A stretch of 44,747 nucleotides of DNA from GCA-001856825 sp049965815 (GTDB taxonomy: Archaea > Thermoplasmatota > Thermoplasmata > Thermoplasmatales > GCA-001856825), in the NCBI GenBank assembly GCA_049965815.1, contig JBMFVV010000012.1, forward strand, positions 1 to 44,747. Reading direction: 5' to 3'. Numbering within the stretch: the stretch's first letter is position 1; every line of letters begins with the position of its first letter. The position numbers were made by a program, and so were the translations under genes. This document shows positions 25,270 through 33,216 of this stretch, in pieces. Under the pieces are notes generated by a model. It did not search any database and was not told the origin of the DNA. It saw only the letters and a list, made by a program, of their open reading frames with translations.

Positions 25270-26646
25270 TTACTTGTTCAGCATATTCTCTGGGCTGAAT
25301 ATCTGATTGATTTGTTCCTCCGTCAGTATTTTCCTCTCTCTCAGAAGCTTGAGGAATGGTACGTTCTTCTCCTTTGCCTCCTTTACAATTTCTGCTGTCT
25401 TTTCATAGCCAATCACAGGATTCAGAAGAAGTGCTGTTCCAGGAGAGTTTATGAGCGTCTGATATGCATAGTCAGAATTGATTTTTATGCCCTTGAGTGT
25501 CTTCTCTTCCATTATACTGAATGTGACCGTAAGTATGTCAAAAGCTTCCATCAACGCAGTATAGATTACAGGTGTGAAGACATTAATTTCCATTTCACCT
25601 TGTGATGTTGTTTCACTTACTGTTTGGGCCAATCCTCTAGTCAACAATGCACTCATTGTTACCGCTTCTAGAATACTGGGATTTACCTTTCCAGGCATGA
25701 TTGAGGAACCCGGTTGTACCGCTGGCAAAACTATTTCATTGAAACCTGCAACAGGTCCAGAATTCATCAACCTAAGGTCTCTGGACATTTTGATCAACGC
25801 TGCAGAAAGGTTACTCATCCACGATGCGAGTAGATTAAAATCAGAAGTGAATTGCATCACCATCATGAGATTATTTGCGGGGACGAAATCCTCATCATAA
25901 TACTCATTCAAGTTTTTGTATACCAGATCTCTCACGTCTTTTGGCATATTAGCACCAGTACCTACTGCAGTTCCGCCGAGGTTCAGTCTCTTTAGCCTTG
26001 TGAGGACGTATTCTTTCTCCTCCAAAAATGACCTTAACTGGTCCGCGTAGGCTTTGAACTCTCCGCCAAATGTGACAGCGGATGCATCCTGTAAATGCGT
26101 CCTTCCTGTCTTAATATTATTCTCATTCGCTTCCGCAAGCGAGTCAAGTCTGGCTATGGTTTTCTCAATATATTTTGATAGTGATTTAAGGGCAAAATAT
26201 GCAGTGATTCTTATTGCAGCAGGAATTGTGTCATTAGTTGATTGTCCAATGTTGACTTGGTTATGCGGACTAATGACGTCGTGACTTCCCAAGGGTTTCC
26301 CCATGATTTCCAGTGCCTTGTTGGCAATGACCTCATTAACATTCATGTTTGTTGACGTACCAGCCCCTGCCTGAATGTATTTTAGCGGGAAATCTAGCTC
26401 GTTTTTATTCCGTAACAGTTCGTCAGAAGCCTTCGTTATGACATCTCCGATTTCCTTGGATATTTTTCCCTTCGCGGTGAATGCCCTTACGTACGATCTC
26501 TTAATCACTATTAGTGTGTCTATTATTCTTCTATCCATAAATCTATAATAAGGGAAGTTGGAAACTGCCCTGACTGTCTCAGGACCATATAATCGGCCAT
26601 CAGGAATCTCCACTTCGCCCAGCGAATCCTTTTCCTTCCTGACCAT
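25270..26646 (-). CDS. Fumarase/aspartase-family lyase (class II fumarate hydratase or aspartate ammonia-lyase)
   Basis: Homotetrameric lyase of 458 residues that either hydrates fumarate to malate or makes and breaks aspartate. Seen: QAGAGTSTNMNVNEVIANKALE, SPHNQVNIGQSTNDT, GRTHLQDASAVTFGGEF, and the signature GSSIMPGKVNPS with the catalytic-loop Ser. GRTHLQDA and PGKVNP are fumarase-like, while QAGAGTSTNMN is aspartase-like, so the substrate is not settled by eye. The promoter ATTTATAAAG (26668-26677, minus strand) is centred 26 bases before the ATG at 26646, which is leaderless. The gene is single. Confidence 0.85.
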   Translation of the reverse strand: MVRKEKDSLGEVEIPDGRLYGPETVRAVSNFPYYRFMDRRIIDTLIVIKRSYVRAFTAKGKISKEIGDVITKASDELLRNKNELDFPLKYIQAGAGTSTNMNVNEVIANKALEIMGKPLGSHDVISPHNQVNIGQSTNDTIPAAIRITAYFALKSLSKYIEKTIARLDSLAEANENNIKTGRTHLQDASAVTFGGEFKAYADQLRSFLEEKEYVLTRLKRLNLGGTAVGTGANMPKDVRDLVYKNLNEYYDEDFVPANNLMMVMQFTSDFNLLASWMSNLSAALIKMSRDLRLMNSGPVAGFNEIVLPAVQPGSSIMPGKVNPSILEAVTMSALLTRGLAQTVSETTSQGEMEINVFTPVIYTALMEAFDILTVTFSIMEEKTLKGIKINSDYAYQTLINSPGTALLLNPVIGYEKTAEIVKEAKEKNVPFLKLLRERKILTEEQINQIFSPENMLNK

Positions 26647-26667
26647 GTTTCCTTATTCAGTATGAAT

Positions 26668-26677
26668 ATTTATAAAG
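26668..26677 (-). promoter_or_regulatory. TATA box of the fumarase/aspartase gene
   Basis: On the minus strand this reads CTTTATAAAT; its centre lies about 26 bases before the ATG at 26646, which gives a leaderless transcript. Confidence 0.65.
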
Positions 26678-26848
26678 TACTCAGGAGAGACGTCACCGTT
26701 TGGGGGGAAGAATATTAACCGACTTGACTGACTTTGCTAAACGTGAACATTAAGCCTCTTCCAGTTGTCATATTTCAATTATGTTTTTGACTGTTTTGTA
26801 CAACTTCAATGTTATCCTTTCTTTTATTCATCAACTTTAAAACAAGAT

Positions 26849-27289
26849 TCACCGATGAGTCAATTTTTTTGCTACTTCTTGTAGTTCATCACGCGACGCC
26901 CTATGCGAACGTGAGAACCACCACTTCTCGAACCCTGTATCATCGCCAGTCCTTCTAGGAAGAACGTGAACGTGAAAATGATATATTGTCTGGCCTGCAG
27001 GTCTGCCAGTGGAATGCATTATATTGACGCCCTCAGCACCCAAGTTATCTATCATTAATTTGCTGATCATCTGAGCAACCTTCATCACTTCCGCCAGAAT
27101 TTCAGGTTTTACGTCAGATACGTCCCTGAAATGTTCATTGGGAACTACAAGCGTGTGACCCTCGAACAGAGGATGAATGTCCAAAAATGCAGAAACCGTA
27201 CTGTCTCTATAAATAAACGTCCCTTCCTCCAAGCCATCAAGTATTCGGCAGAATACGCAGTCAGTAATATGTCTACCTGAATTATTCAA
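26849..27289 (-). CDS. HIT-family hydrolase (first of two)
   Basis: Histidine-triad nucleotide hydrolase or transferase. CVFCRILDG (possible zinc Cys pair) comes first, then LFEGHTLVVPNEHF and the catalytic triad HFHVHVLPR. The frame is open up to a TTG at 27394, but the extra 35 residues look unlike the family and reach into a repeat-like stretch. A TTG at 27289 gives 146 residues, the usual HIT length, and an ACTTTAAA (27311-27318, minus strand) lies about 26 bases before it. That start is therefore preferred with moderate confidence. A second HIT gene lies at 29.9 kb. Confidence 0.88.
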   Translation of the reverse strand: MNNSGRHITDCVFCRILDGLEEGTFIYRDSTVSAFLDIHPLFEGHTLVVPNEHFRDVSDVKPEILAEVMKVAQMISKLMIDNLGAEGVNIMHSTGRPAGQTIYHFHVHVLPRRTGDDTGFEKWWFSRSHRASRDELQEVAKKLTHR

Positions 27290-27388
27290 ACACTTGATAA
27301 TTTTTTTCTGTTTAAAGTCTTTTTGATAACCTGAGAATGGTGGACTTAATTTTAGATCTGTGATACTTGGTATTTCTTCAGCAAATGT

Positions 27389-27480
27389 GAGCAATATTAT
27401 CAGTGGGTTATATACAAAGCACTGGTACAGCGTTGTACACCATTTGATGACAAACTGAAACTGATGTCAGGAAGTCAAAT
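27389..27480. repeat. Short relative of the 25.0-25.2 kb intergenic element
   Basis: GAGCAATATTATCAGTGGG here resembles GAGCAGTATTATTAAGTGG at 25024, and both stretches end with an identical AGGAAGTCAAAT (25210-25221 and 27469-27480). The copy here is about half as long. This may be a degenerate repeat or mobile-element relic; the match is partial and short exact matches can arise by chance. Confidence 0.3.
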
Positions 27481-27780
27481 GTCAGCGCGTATTCGACAAA
27501 GTCGTACCCTTCAAGATCATTAAACTGAATCCCCATCTCTGTCCCTTCTTAATCGCTACAAACTTGTGATTTTCTTCGGTTTCCCTCGGACTTTTACAAA
27601 TTTAATGAACAGGGCAGCATGTATTACTAATATTACAGCACAATTCACACGGTAACTTAATGGCCAGCACGGATTAAGGACACTTTCTCAAAATATGTAA
27701 TGATATAACATGACAAAGTTAAGTTGAACGTAAAAATTACTTTCATGACTCACTTTATTCATTGAGCATTTGACAATATG
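27481..27780. other. Gene-free stretch before msrB
   Basis: No full gene is seen. On the minus strand a 42-codon frame starts near 27540 (MGIQFNDLEGYDFVEYALTF) and looks protein-like but matches nothing I know. A 14-base word, TGATTTTCTTCGGT (27567-27580), recurs at 5896-5909. A decayed gene or insertion is possible. Confidence 0.35.
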
Positions 27781-27787
27781 TTTTTAT
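27781..27787 (+). promoter_or_regulatory. TATA box of msrB
   Basis: TTTTTAT is centred about 26 bases before the ATG at 27810, giving a leaderless msrB-msrA transcript. Confidence 0.55.
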
Positions 27788-27809
27788 CTCTACTTACTAT
27801 AATTTTGCA

Positions 27810-28184
27810 ATGAAAAAGGAATTAAAATTCAACATACTTTCGAAGGAAGAAGAAAGGATTATAATGCAAGGAGGAACAGAGTTCCCGTTCACCGGAGAGT
27901 ATTATAATAATTTTAGAACGGGAATTTATGTATGCAAGAGATGTGGAAGCCCTCTATATAGATCAAGTGACAAATTTCAATCTGATTGCGGGTGGCCGAG
28001 CTTTGATGACGAGATAGAAGGTGCAGTAAGAAAACTAACAGACAGGGACGGAATAAGAACAGAAATTAGATGCGCAAATTGTGATGGCCATCTTGGGCAC
28101 ATCTTCTACGGAGAAAGACTTACCCCAAAGAATGTGAGGCACTGCGTCAACTCTATATCGATGAAATTTATCCCTGAGGAGTAA
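27810..28184 (+). CDS. msrB: Peptide-methionine (R)-S-oxide reductase MsrB
   Basis: Repairs the R form of methionine sulfoxide in proteins. The 124 residues contain the zinc Cys pairs CKRCGSP (about 48) and CANCDGHLGH (about 90), the substrate pocket CGWPSFDD, and the catalytic RHCVNSISMKF near the C-terminus. The stop overlaps the msrA start by one base (TAATG), so MsrB and MsrA are co-translated and together repair both sulfoxide isomers. The presence of rubrerythrin 4 kb away points to oxygen exposure. Confidence 0.96.
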   Translation: MKKELKFNILSKEEERIIMQGGTEFPFTGEYYNNFRTGIYVCKRCGSPLYRSSDKFQSDCGWPSFDDEIEGAVRKLTDRDGIRTEIRCANCDGHLGHIFYGERLTPKNVRHCVNSISMKFIPEE

Positions 28185-28717
28185 TGAAAATGACAAAGTC
28201 AATAGTTTTTGGAAGTGGATGTTTCTGGTGCAGCGAGGCAGTTTTCTCTATAGTGAAAGGAGTAAAATCGACGCAGCCTGGATATTCTGGTGGTACTGTT
28301 AGCAATCCAACATACGAAATGGTTTGTGAAGGGAATACTGGTCATACTGAGGTGACAAAAGTTGAGTATGATCCTGAAATAATATCACTCAGAGAGCTCC
28401 TGGATATTTTTTTCTCAATGCACGACCCTACGTCTCTAAATAGACAGGGCGAAGATGTTGGATATCAGTATCGTTCAGTAATATTCTATAGCGACAAAGA
28501 AGATGCATCTGTGATTCGACAAGCACTTGAAGAAGCCCAAAAGAACTACTCCAAAAAGATAGTTACAGCTGTCGAGCCGCTAAGGAATTTCTTCCCTGCT
28601 GAAGAATATCATAAAGATTATTTCAAGAAAAATCCCAATGCAGGCTACTGCAGGGCAGTGATTAGACCAAAGGTTGATAAGATCAAACACACCTACGAGC
28701 AAATGCTGATAAGGTAG
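28184..28717 (+). CDS. msrA: Peptide-methionine (S)-S-oxide reductase MsrA
   Basis: Repairs the S form of methionine sulfoxide. The active-site GCFWC lies at about 12-16, followed by TQPGYSGG, TGHTEVTKVEYDP, FFSMHDPTSLNRQGEDVGYQYRS and EEYHKDYFKKNP, all family hallmarks. 177 residues is typical. Its ATG overlaps the msrB stop. The pair forms a two-gene unit ending at oligo-T before a convergent gene. Confidence 0.97.
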   Translation: MKMTKSIVFGSGCFWCSEAVFSIVKGVKSTQPGYSGGTVSNPTYEMVCEGNTGHTEVTKVEYDPEIISLRELLDIFFSMHDPTSLNRQGEDVGYQYRSVIFYSDKEDASVIRQALEEAQKNYSKKIVTAVEPLRNFFPAEEYHKDYFKKNPNAGYCRAVIRPKVDKIKHTYEQMLIR

Positions 28718-28740
28718 TAAAGTTCCTCTGGAACAGCCAA

Positions 28741-28754
28741 ATTCTTTATTTTTT
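28741..28754 (+). terminator. Oligo-T terminator after msrA
   Basis: A T-rich run (ATTCTTTATTTTTT) lies 23 bases after the msrA stop, between convergent genes. Confidence 0.4.
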
Positions 28755-28766
28755 ACGAGCCTAATT

Positions 28767-29780
28767 TTACTGAGCTAGCGGTTTCACAGTTTTTCCAATT
28801 TTCTTGAGGATACTCCTTTCAAAAATTACCTTCATATACAGAGCATCGTGTTCTAGCAAAGGAGAAAAGGATATGAGGGTAATTTCGTTATCAAAATCAG
28901 CAAGTGCGTCTGCAAATGGTTCAAATTTTAAGTTGCCTTTTTTGATAGGCGTTATTCTGTATTCTGATTGATCTATAAACTCTACTCCGGAGAATTCAAA
29001 ATAAAGGGGCCTTTTTTTCTTCTTTGTCTCTTCAATTATTTCAGAAAACTCTTCCTGTTCAGAAGGCGAATTTTTTCTGGATGAATATATGTGGGAAACG
29101 TTAGTTATTGAAGAGATGCTCTTAACATTGCTTAGCAGGTAATCAATTTCCTCTGGACTTCCAATTACCTCTTCCTTGCCAGAGTTCTCTACGCATAATT
29201 TTGGTTTTATCTTAAGAGACGACATTTTTTCGGATATCTGCTTGAGAGATGATGCTGTCTTTGCAAGGCTCTTCTTCCTATCTTTGGAGGCAAGTCCTAG
29301 ATGAGTTATGAGATATTCGGAATCAAGTGCATCTGCAATTACTCCACCCCAGATAGTGTGCTGAATCGAATCTAATATCATCCTTTCTTCATTGCAGAAA
29401 TCAACATAATATGGAGTATGAAGCGATATCTTTACATCTAATTCCTTTGCAACATCCCTTGCAAGGCTGAGTTCCTTGTAGTCCCTTGCCATGCTCCAGA
29501 AAAGCTCTGTTCCAATGTCGTCTTCCTCAATAACTGTGTTTAAACCCACTGACTTGTATTTACCATTATCATCGCTTCTCAGCAGGTCAACAAGAAGCAT
29601 ATCGTCCAGATCCTTCGGTTTCATGCCAACAAAGTCCCTCATCTCACGTTCCTGTGTACTTATTCTGAAGAGCTGAATTTCCAAATAATTCAACCCCAGC
29701 TGAAAAGTGTTTTCAACCGCATCTTTTACTGTTCTACCTTTGGAACCAAGAGGAATACCTGCGATACCGAACCTATACAT
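28767..29780 (-). CDS. AP-endonuclease-2-like TIM-barrel protein
   Basis: A 337-residue TIM-barrel protein of the xylose isomerase/AP endonuclease IV superfamily. The N-terminus FGIAGIPLGSKGRTVKDAVENTFQLGLNYLEIQLF is the usual first strand and helix; SLHTPYYVDF (about 126) matches the metal-binding H-x-P-Y/H of EndoIV; YLITHLGLAS and KLCVENSGKEEVIGS follow; and FEFSGVEF lies near residue 240. Several metal ligands appear present, so endonuclease activity at abasic sites is plausible. Archaeal paralogues of this kind are often of unknown substrate. It is flanked by msrA and a HIT gene. Confidence 0.75.
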   Translation of the reverse strand: MYRFGIAGIPLGSKGRTVKDAVENTFQLGLNYLEIQLFRISTQEREMRDFVGMKPKDLDDMLLVDLLRSDDNGKYKSVGLNTVIEEDDIGTELFWSMARDYKELSLARDVAKELDVKISLHTPYYVDFCNEERMILDSIQHTIWGGVIADALDSEYLITHLGLASKDRKKSLAKTASSLKQISEKMSSLKIKPKLCVENSGKEEVIGSPEEIDYLLSNVKSISSITNVSHIYSSRKNSPSEQEEFSEIIEETKKKKRPLYFEFSGVEFIDQSEYRITPIKKGNLKFEPFADALADFDNEITLISFSPLLEHDALYMKVIFERSILKKIGKTVKPLAQ

Positions 29781-29914
29781 TCGCTTATCCTTATAAAAGG
29801 CAGGTAATAAAACCTTGTGAATAAATTGTGATTTTCAGTAACTGAAACAAGCCATTTTTTAGAACAATAGAAATTTGCGTGTCTTTAAGATGAAAGGTAA
29901 TGGACTTCAAAATA

Positions 29915-30346
29915 TCAGAGACCTTTCATTACAGATCTGATTTCCGTTGCATTGACTTCCAACAGAGAATCTTCCACCACAACCCTCTTCATTGCAACTT
30001 CCCCCAAGTACCTTAGATACTCGGAATCATATCTGGGTATTACGTGGACGTGAAAGTGAAAGACAGTCTGGCCAGCATTTAACCCATTATTCTGTATCAG
30101 ATTGATGCCGTAAGGGTTGTATAGTTTGTTTAGGGCATCTGAAACGAGTTTCGCCACCCTGAACACTTCGTAAAGATAATCCAATTCAACATCGTATAGG
30201 TTTTCAAAGTGTCTCTTGGAAATTACGAGTGAATGACCCTTCGAAACTGGACGGTGATCTAGGAAAGCTAATGCCAGTTGTGACTCATAGATAATTTGGG
30301 CCTTAACTGTGTGATTTGTTATTTGACAAAATTGGCAGACGGTCAT
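29915..30346 (-). CDS. HIT-family hydrolase (second of two)
   Basis: A 143-residue histidine-triad protein. CQFCQI at 4-9, LDHRPVSKGHSLVISKRHFENLYD, a GINLIQNNGLNAGQTVFHFHVHVIPR block with the His triad, and no fused domain. It is similar in layout to the HIT protein at 26.8-27.3 kb, so the organism carries two paralogues within 3 kb. The likely role is hydrolysis of nucleotide-amine or dinucleotide conjugates. Confidence 0.92.
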   Translation of the reverse strand: MTVCQFCQITNHTVKAQIIYESQLALAFLDHRPVSKGHSLVISKRHFENLYDVELDYLYEVFRVAKLVSDALNKLYNPYGINLIQNNGLNAGQTVFHFHVHVIPRYDSEYLRYLGEVAMKRVVVEDSLLEVNATEIRSVMKGL

Positions 30347-30378
30347 CGCGCTTTAACGACTTTAAGGATATAACGCTT

Positions 30379-31566
30379 CTAGTTAGATACATTCGTGAAA
30401 CCCTCTAACTCTGGGACTGGTTTAGCCAACAACAGAATGGGGATAAGGGCAATTCCAACAAGACCCAGAATCAACCAACCATAATCAGGACCTATTCTAT
30501 CAGTTAGAAGGGTAAAGAAGTATGGTGAAATTGAACCGACTGCTATTCCTATAAAATTTACAAAGGATAGCGCAAATGGGATCATTGACCTTTCCTTCAC
30601 ATAGTGCATCGAGAGAATATATAGGGCAGAATACCCAGACTGGACCGTGAATCCCGCTACTCCAGCCAATAGGACCAACTCAGCTACATTCAGTGAATGA
30701 GGAATGAGTATGAAGGCAATGCTGGTGACAATTAGCGCCAAGTATGTAAATGGTCTTCTAACTCGGGTCTTAGAAAGTAAGTAGCCCCCAATAAATCCGC
30801 CGAGTAAACCAATCATCAAAAAGACTCCATCTACAAGGCCAGAATAAAATGATCCAACATTCAGATAATTCTCGCCAAAGTACACAAGAAATTGTCCGCC
30901 GATCGTTTCAACGAACGTCGCAGCCAATGTACCAACCGCCCAGAACCAAAGGAACTTATTTCTGACTATGGTGAACAACTTCTTGCTGAAGCCTATTGAT
31001 TCTGCTTTATGCTCTTCTAATCCTCGCAGGACTATGAAATTCTCTATTGCGATAGCGAGCATCAAGATACCACCAACTGCAAGTCCTAGGCGCCATCCTA
31101 TAGCCTTATCAACGAAAACCCACCCAAAGGCCCCTGCACCAGCTCCTAAACCAAATACTCCATTGTATATCCCAACCTGTTGTGGGTAAGCCTCAGGCGG
31201 GGAAAGGTCCCTCAGGATAGATAGACCTGGTGAAAAGAAGAATGCAGAACCCCATCCTGCAACGAATCTTGATAGGGAAAGCTCTATAAGATTGTTTGAT
31301 GCGCCAGACAATACAGCACCTATTCCAAGCAAAATTAGGCCAACAAAAGCAACCTTCCTCGATCCAATTCTAGATGCAATGGCACCTCCGATCAGCTGAA
31401 ACAGTGCGAGTCCTACATAGAAGAAAGTTGTAGCTATTCCCAGTTGCACAATTCTTAGGTTCAAATCATTAGCTATGTAAGTCAAGCCCGGTGCAATGTC
31501 GAACCAGTTTAGTGCATAGATTGCTCTTGCAAGATTAATCGAAGAAGCCTTAAAAAGGTAACCCAA
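30379..31566 (-). CDS. Major facilitator superfamily transporter
   Basis: A 395-residue permease with about 12 hydrophobic helices in two halves joined by a central basic loop (about residues 180-200: EEHKAESIGFSKK). The A-motif-like GAIASRIGSRKVAF follows helix 2, and a matching GGYLLSKTRVRRPF lies in the second half. The start is a TTG at 31566, which is supported by a strong ribosome-binding site AAGGAGGT six bases upstream and a TATA-like box at about 31603. The substrate is not predictable. Confidence 0.88.
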   Translation of the reverse strand: MGYLFKASSINLARAIYALNWFDIAPGLTYIANDLNLRIVQLGIATTFFYVGLALFQLIGGAIASRIGSRKVAFVGLILLGIGAVLSGASNNLIELSLSRFVAGWGSAFFFSPGLSILRDLSPPEAYPQQVGIYNGVFGLGAGAGAFGWVFVDKAIGWRLGLAVGGILMLAIAIENFIVLRGLEEHKAESIGFSKKLFTIVRNKFLWFWAVGTLAATFVETIGGQFLVYFGENYLNVGSFYSGLVDGVFLMIGLLGGFIGGYLLSKTRVRRPFTYLALIVTSIAFILIPHSLNVAELVLLAGVAGFTVQSGYSALYILSMHYVKERSMIPFALSFVNFIGIAVGSISPYFFTLLTDRIGPDYGWLILGLVGIALIPILLLAKPVPELEGFTNVSN

Positions 31567-31572
31567 ATTGCT

Positions 31573-31580
31573 ACCTCCTT
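31573..31580 (-). promoter_or_regulatory. Strong ribosome-binding site of the MFS gene
   Basis: On the minus strand this is AAGGAGGT, six bases before the TTG at 31566. It fixes a TTG start and shows that this gene has a short leader, unlike most of its leaderless neighbours. Confidence 0.7.
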
Positions 31581-31720
31581 ATGTTGTAAACCTTGATATT
31601 ATGATATAATCTTAAGCCTGGTTCATTTATAGTTGGAAGCATTGAGTGTGCCAAGTTTAAGGTGAGGCGCACATAGTTAAATCTTTTTTGGAATATGAGG
31701 ATTGTTAACCAAGCTTACAT

Positions 31721-31728
31721 AAATATAT
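31721..31728 (+). promoter_or_regulatory. TATA box of the rubrerythrin transcript
   Basis: AAATATAT is centred 26 bases before 31751. The predicted transcript start coincides with an ATG at 31751 that opens a 12-codon frame (ends 31789) overlapping the rubrerythrin start (see findings). Confidence 0.5.
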
Positions 31729-31772
31729 TCCATGCTTCTAAATAGCCCAGATGCAATTATGCTTTGATTTAA

Positions 31773-32276
31773 ATGAGGATATCAACTAAAAAGAACCTTG
31801 AGGAAGCTTTCGCCGGTGAAAGCAAGGCCGCTATGAAATACTCGATTTACTCCGAAGTTGCAGAAAAAGAGGGCCTTCCTAACACATCCAAACTTTTCAA
31901 GGCTATATCATATGCAGAAACAGTGCATGCCACAAATCACTACAGAAACATAGGAATGATCAAGGGTACTTCGGACAACTTAATGGACGCCATTGAAGGC
32001 GAACACTACGAGGTTACTGAGATGTACCCTGTTTTCAATGCAGTGGCAAAGTTCCAAAACGAAAAGGGGGCAGAGACTTCCACACATTACGCCCTTGAGG
32101 CAGAAAAGATTCACGAAACACTGTATAATAGTGCCTTAGAAAGCATCAGGAAGGGGAAAGACATAGAACAATCCGATGTTTATATCTGTCCAGTGTGTGG
32201 ATATACCGTTATCGGCAAGCCACCAGAAAAATGCCCGGTCTGTGGGACATTAGGAGCAAAATTCAGAAAATTCTAA
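31773..32276 (+). CDS. Rubrerythrin
   Basis: Non-haem iron peroxidase that detoxifies hydrogen peroxide. The N-terminal ferritin-like four-helix bundle (about 1-130) shows the di-iron ligand pattern NLEEAFAGESKAA, AISYAETVHATNHYR, and later EGEHYEVTEMYPVF and YALEAEKIHETLY. The C-terminal rubredoxin domain has CPVCGYTVIGKPPEKCPVCG (about 138-157), binding one Fe with four Cys. At 167 residues it is a short classical rubrerythrin. A stop codon directly precedes the ATG. Its 3' end overlaps the convergent DUF3783 gene by four bases. Confidence 0.95.
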   Translation: MRISTKKNLEEAFAGESKAAMKYSIYSEVAEKEGLPNTSKLFKAISYAETVHATNHYRNIGMIKGTSDNLMDAIEGEHYEVTEMYPVFNAVAKFQNEKGAETSTHYALEAEKIHETLYNSALESIRKGKDIEQSDVYICPVCGYTVIGKPPEKCPVCGTLGAKFRKF

Positions 32277-32494
32277 CTACTGCCCTTTTCCCCTTTCATA
32301 CTTTCGTCCTCAGTGAAGAGTTCGTTTATAAGGTCTGCTACCTTCCAGTCAAGCGAGACGGGAGTAGTAACGGCAACAATTGTGTTCTCTGAAAGACCCA
32401 CCTCATTCAGTGCAGATAAGAGCTTTGTGTATTCTGATTTGTTAAAATTGTGCAGTAATACAACCTTTTTTGATGTTAGCATTGACCGGTGCAT
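32273..32494 (-). CDS. DUF3783-type small protein
   Basis: A 73-residue protein with KKVVLLHNFNKSEYTKLLSALNEVGL, then IVAVTTPVSLDWKVADLINELFTEDE. This agrees with the DUF3783 pattern (a Leu-His-Asn start, an 'Avvt' strand, and a W-x-V-x-x-L-I-x-E-L tail). Function is unknown in the family. An upstream ATG is used at 32494; a second Met lies four codons later (MLTSKK). It is convergent with rubrerythrin and the adjacent ACT-domain gene diverges from it. Confidence 0.75.
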   Translation of the reverse strand: MHRSMLTSKKVVLLHNFNKSEYTKLLSALNEVGLSENTIVAVTTPVSLDWKVADLINELFTEDESMKGEKGSS

Positions 32495-32565
32495 TATCTT
32501 TTAAGATATTAGAAGATTGGTCTCGGACAAAGTCTAATTTTTAAAGTAGAACTACATTTTATCAT

Positions 32566-33216
32566 ATGGAAAGGATAAGCAAGAGAGTCTCTGAGTACCT
32601 TTCATCAAATCCCTGTGCCATGGAATCCCTACAGTCTGGAATCGTAAATTATTCTTCTCTGGCAAGATATCTAATGAAACAGTTGAAAACGCAGAACTTC
32701 AACGCGGTACTTGCAGCCATAAAGCGATATCCAGAAAGAAATCCATCGCTTGAATCCGCATATAAGTCTGCACTTATTGAATCTAGAATAGAAGCATTCT
32801 ATTCTATGACGAACCTGACCGTCAGGAATTCCGTTGACAATTTTGTCAGGGTCTCGAAAATATACTCCGATATCTATGGTTCTGGAGGAAAGATTAGAGT
32901 GGTTCAGGGAAGCCAGGGGATTGTGATGGTAATAGACAAGAAAAATACCCCCGAGGTTAGGAAAAAATTCCCTGTCGATGAAATTCTGTCATTTAGGGAG
33001 AATCTTGCTGAGCTCGTAGTGATATCTCCTTTAATCATAGAGAGGCTGAGGGGATATGTTGCATATATCTCTACCATATTGGCGATCAACGGTATAAACG
33101 TCTATCAGGTAGCTTCCTTTTACAACGACGTGACTTACATCATGGACGAAGGGTACATGGACTCGGCCGTCAAAGTCATGACAAAACTCACTTCTGGGGA
33201 GGCAGTGGGTTTGTAA
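32566..33216 (+). CDS. ACT-domain protein (DUF7523-like), archaeal
   Basis: A 216-residue protein. The N-terminal half is helical (ISKRVSEYLSSNPCAMESLQSGIVNYSSLARYLMKQL) and resembles a winged-helix-like start; the C-terminal half ends in an ACT-like domain, with LVVISPLIIERLRGYVAYISTILAINGINVYQVASFYNDVTYIMDEGYMDSAVKVMTKL. This layout is common to an uncharacterised archaeal group related to aspartokinase-type ACT domains. A small-molecule-sensing regulator is plausible. Its 3' end overlaps the convergent membrane-protein gene by 29 bases. Confidence 0.75.
   Translation: MERISKRVSEYLSSNPCAMESLQSGIVNYSSLARYLMKQLKTQNFNAVLAAIKRYPERNPSLESAYKSALIESRIEAFYSMTNLTVRNSVDNFVRVSKIYSDIYGSGGKIRVVQGSQGIVMVIDKKNTPEVRKKFPVDEILSFRENLAELVVISPLIIERLRGYVAYISTILAINGINVYQVASFYNDVTYIMDEGYMDSAVKVMTKLTSGEAVGL

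Noticed and set aside
27290..27394. N-terminal extension of the first HIT protein up to a TTG at 27394.
   Set aside because: The added residues do not resemble HIT proteins and the region overlaps a repeat-like stretch; a start at 27289 fits length and promoter better.
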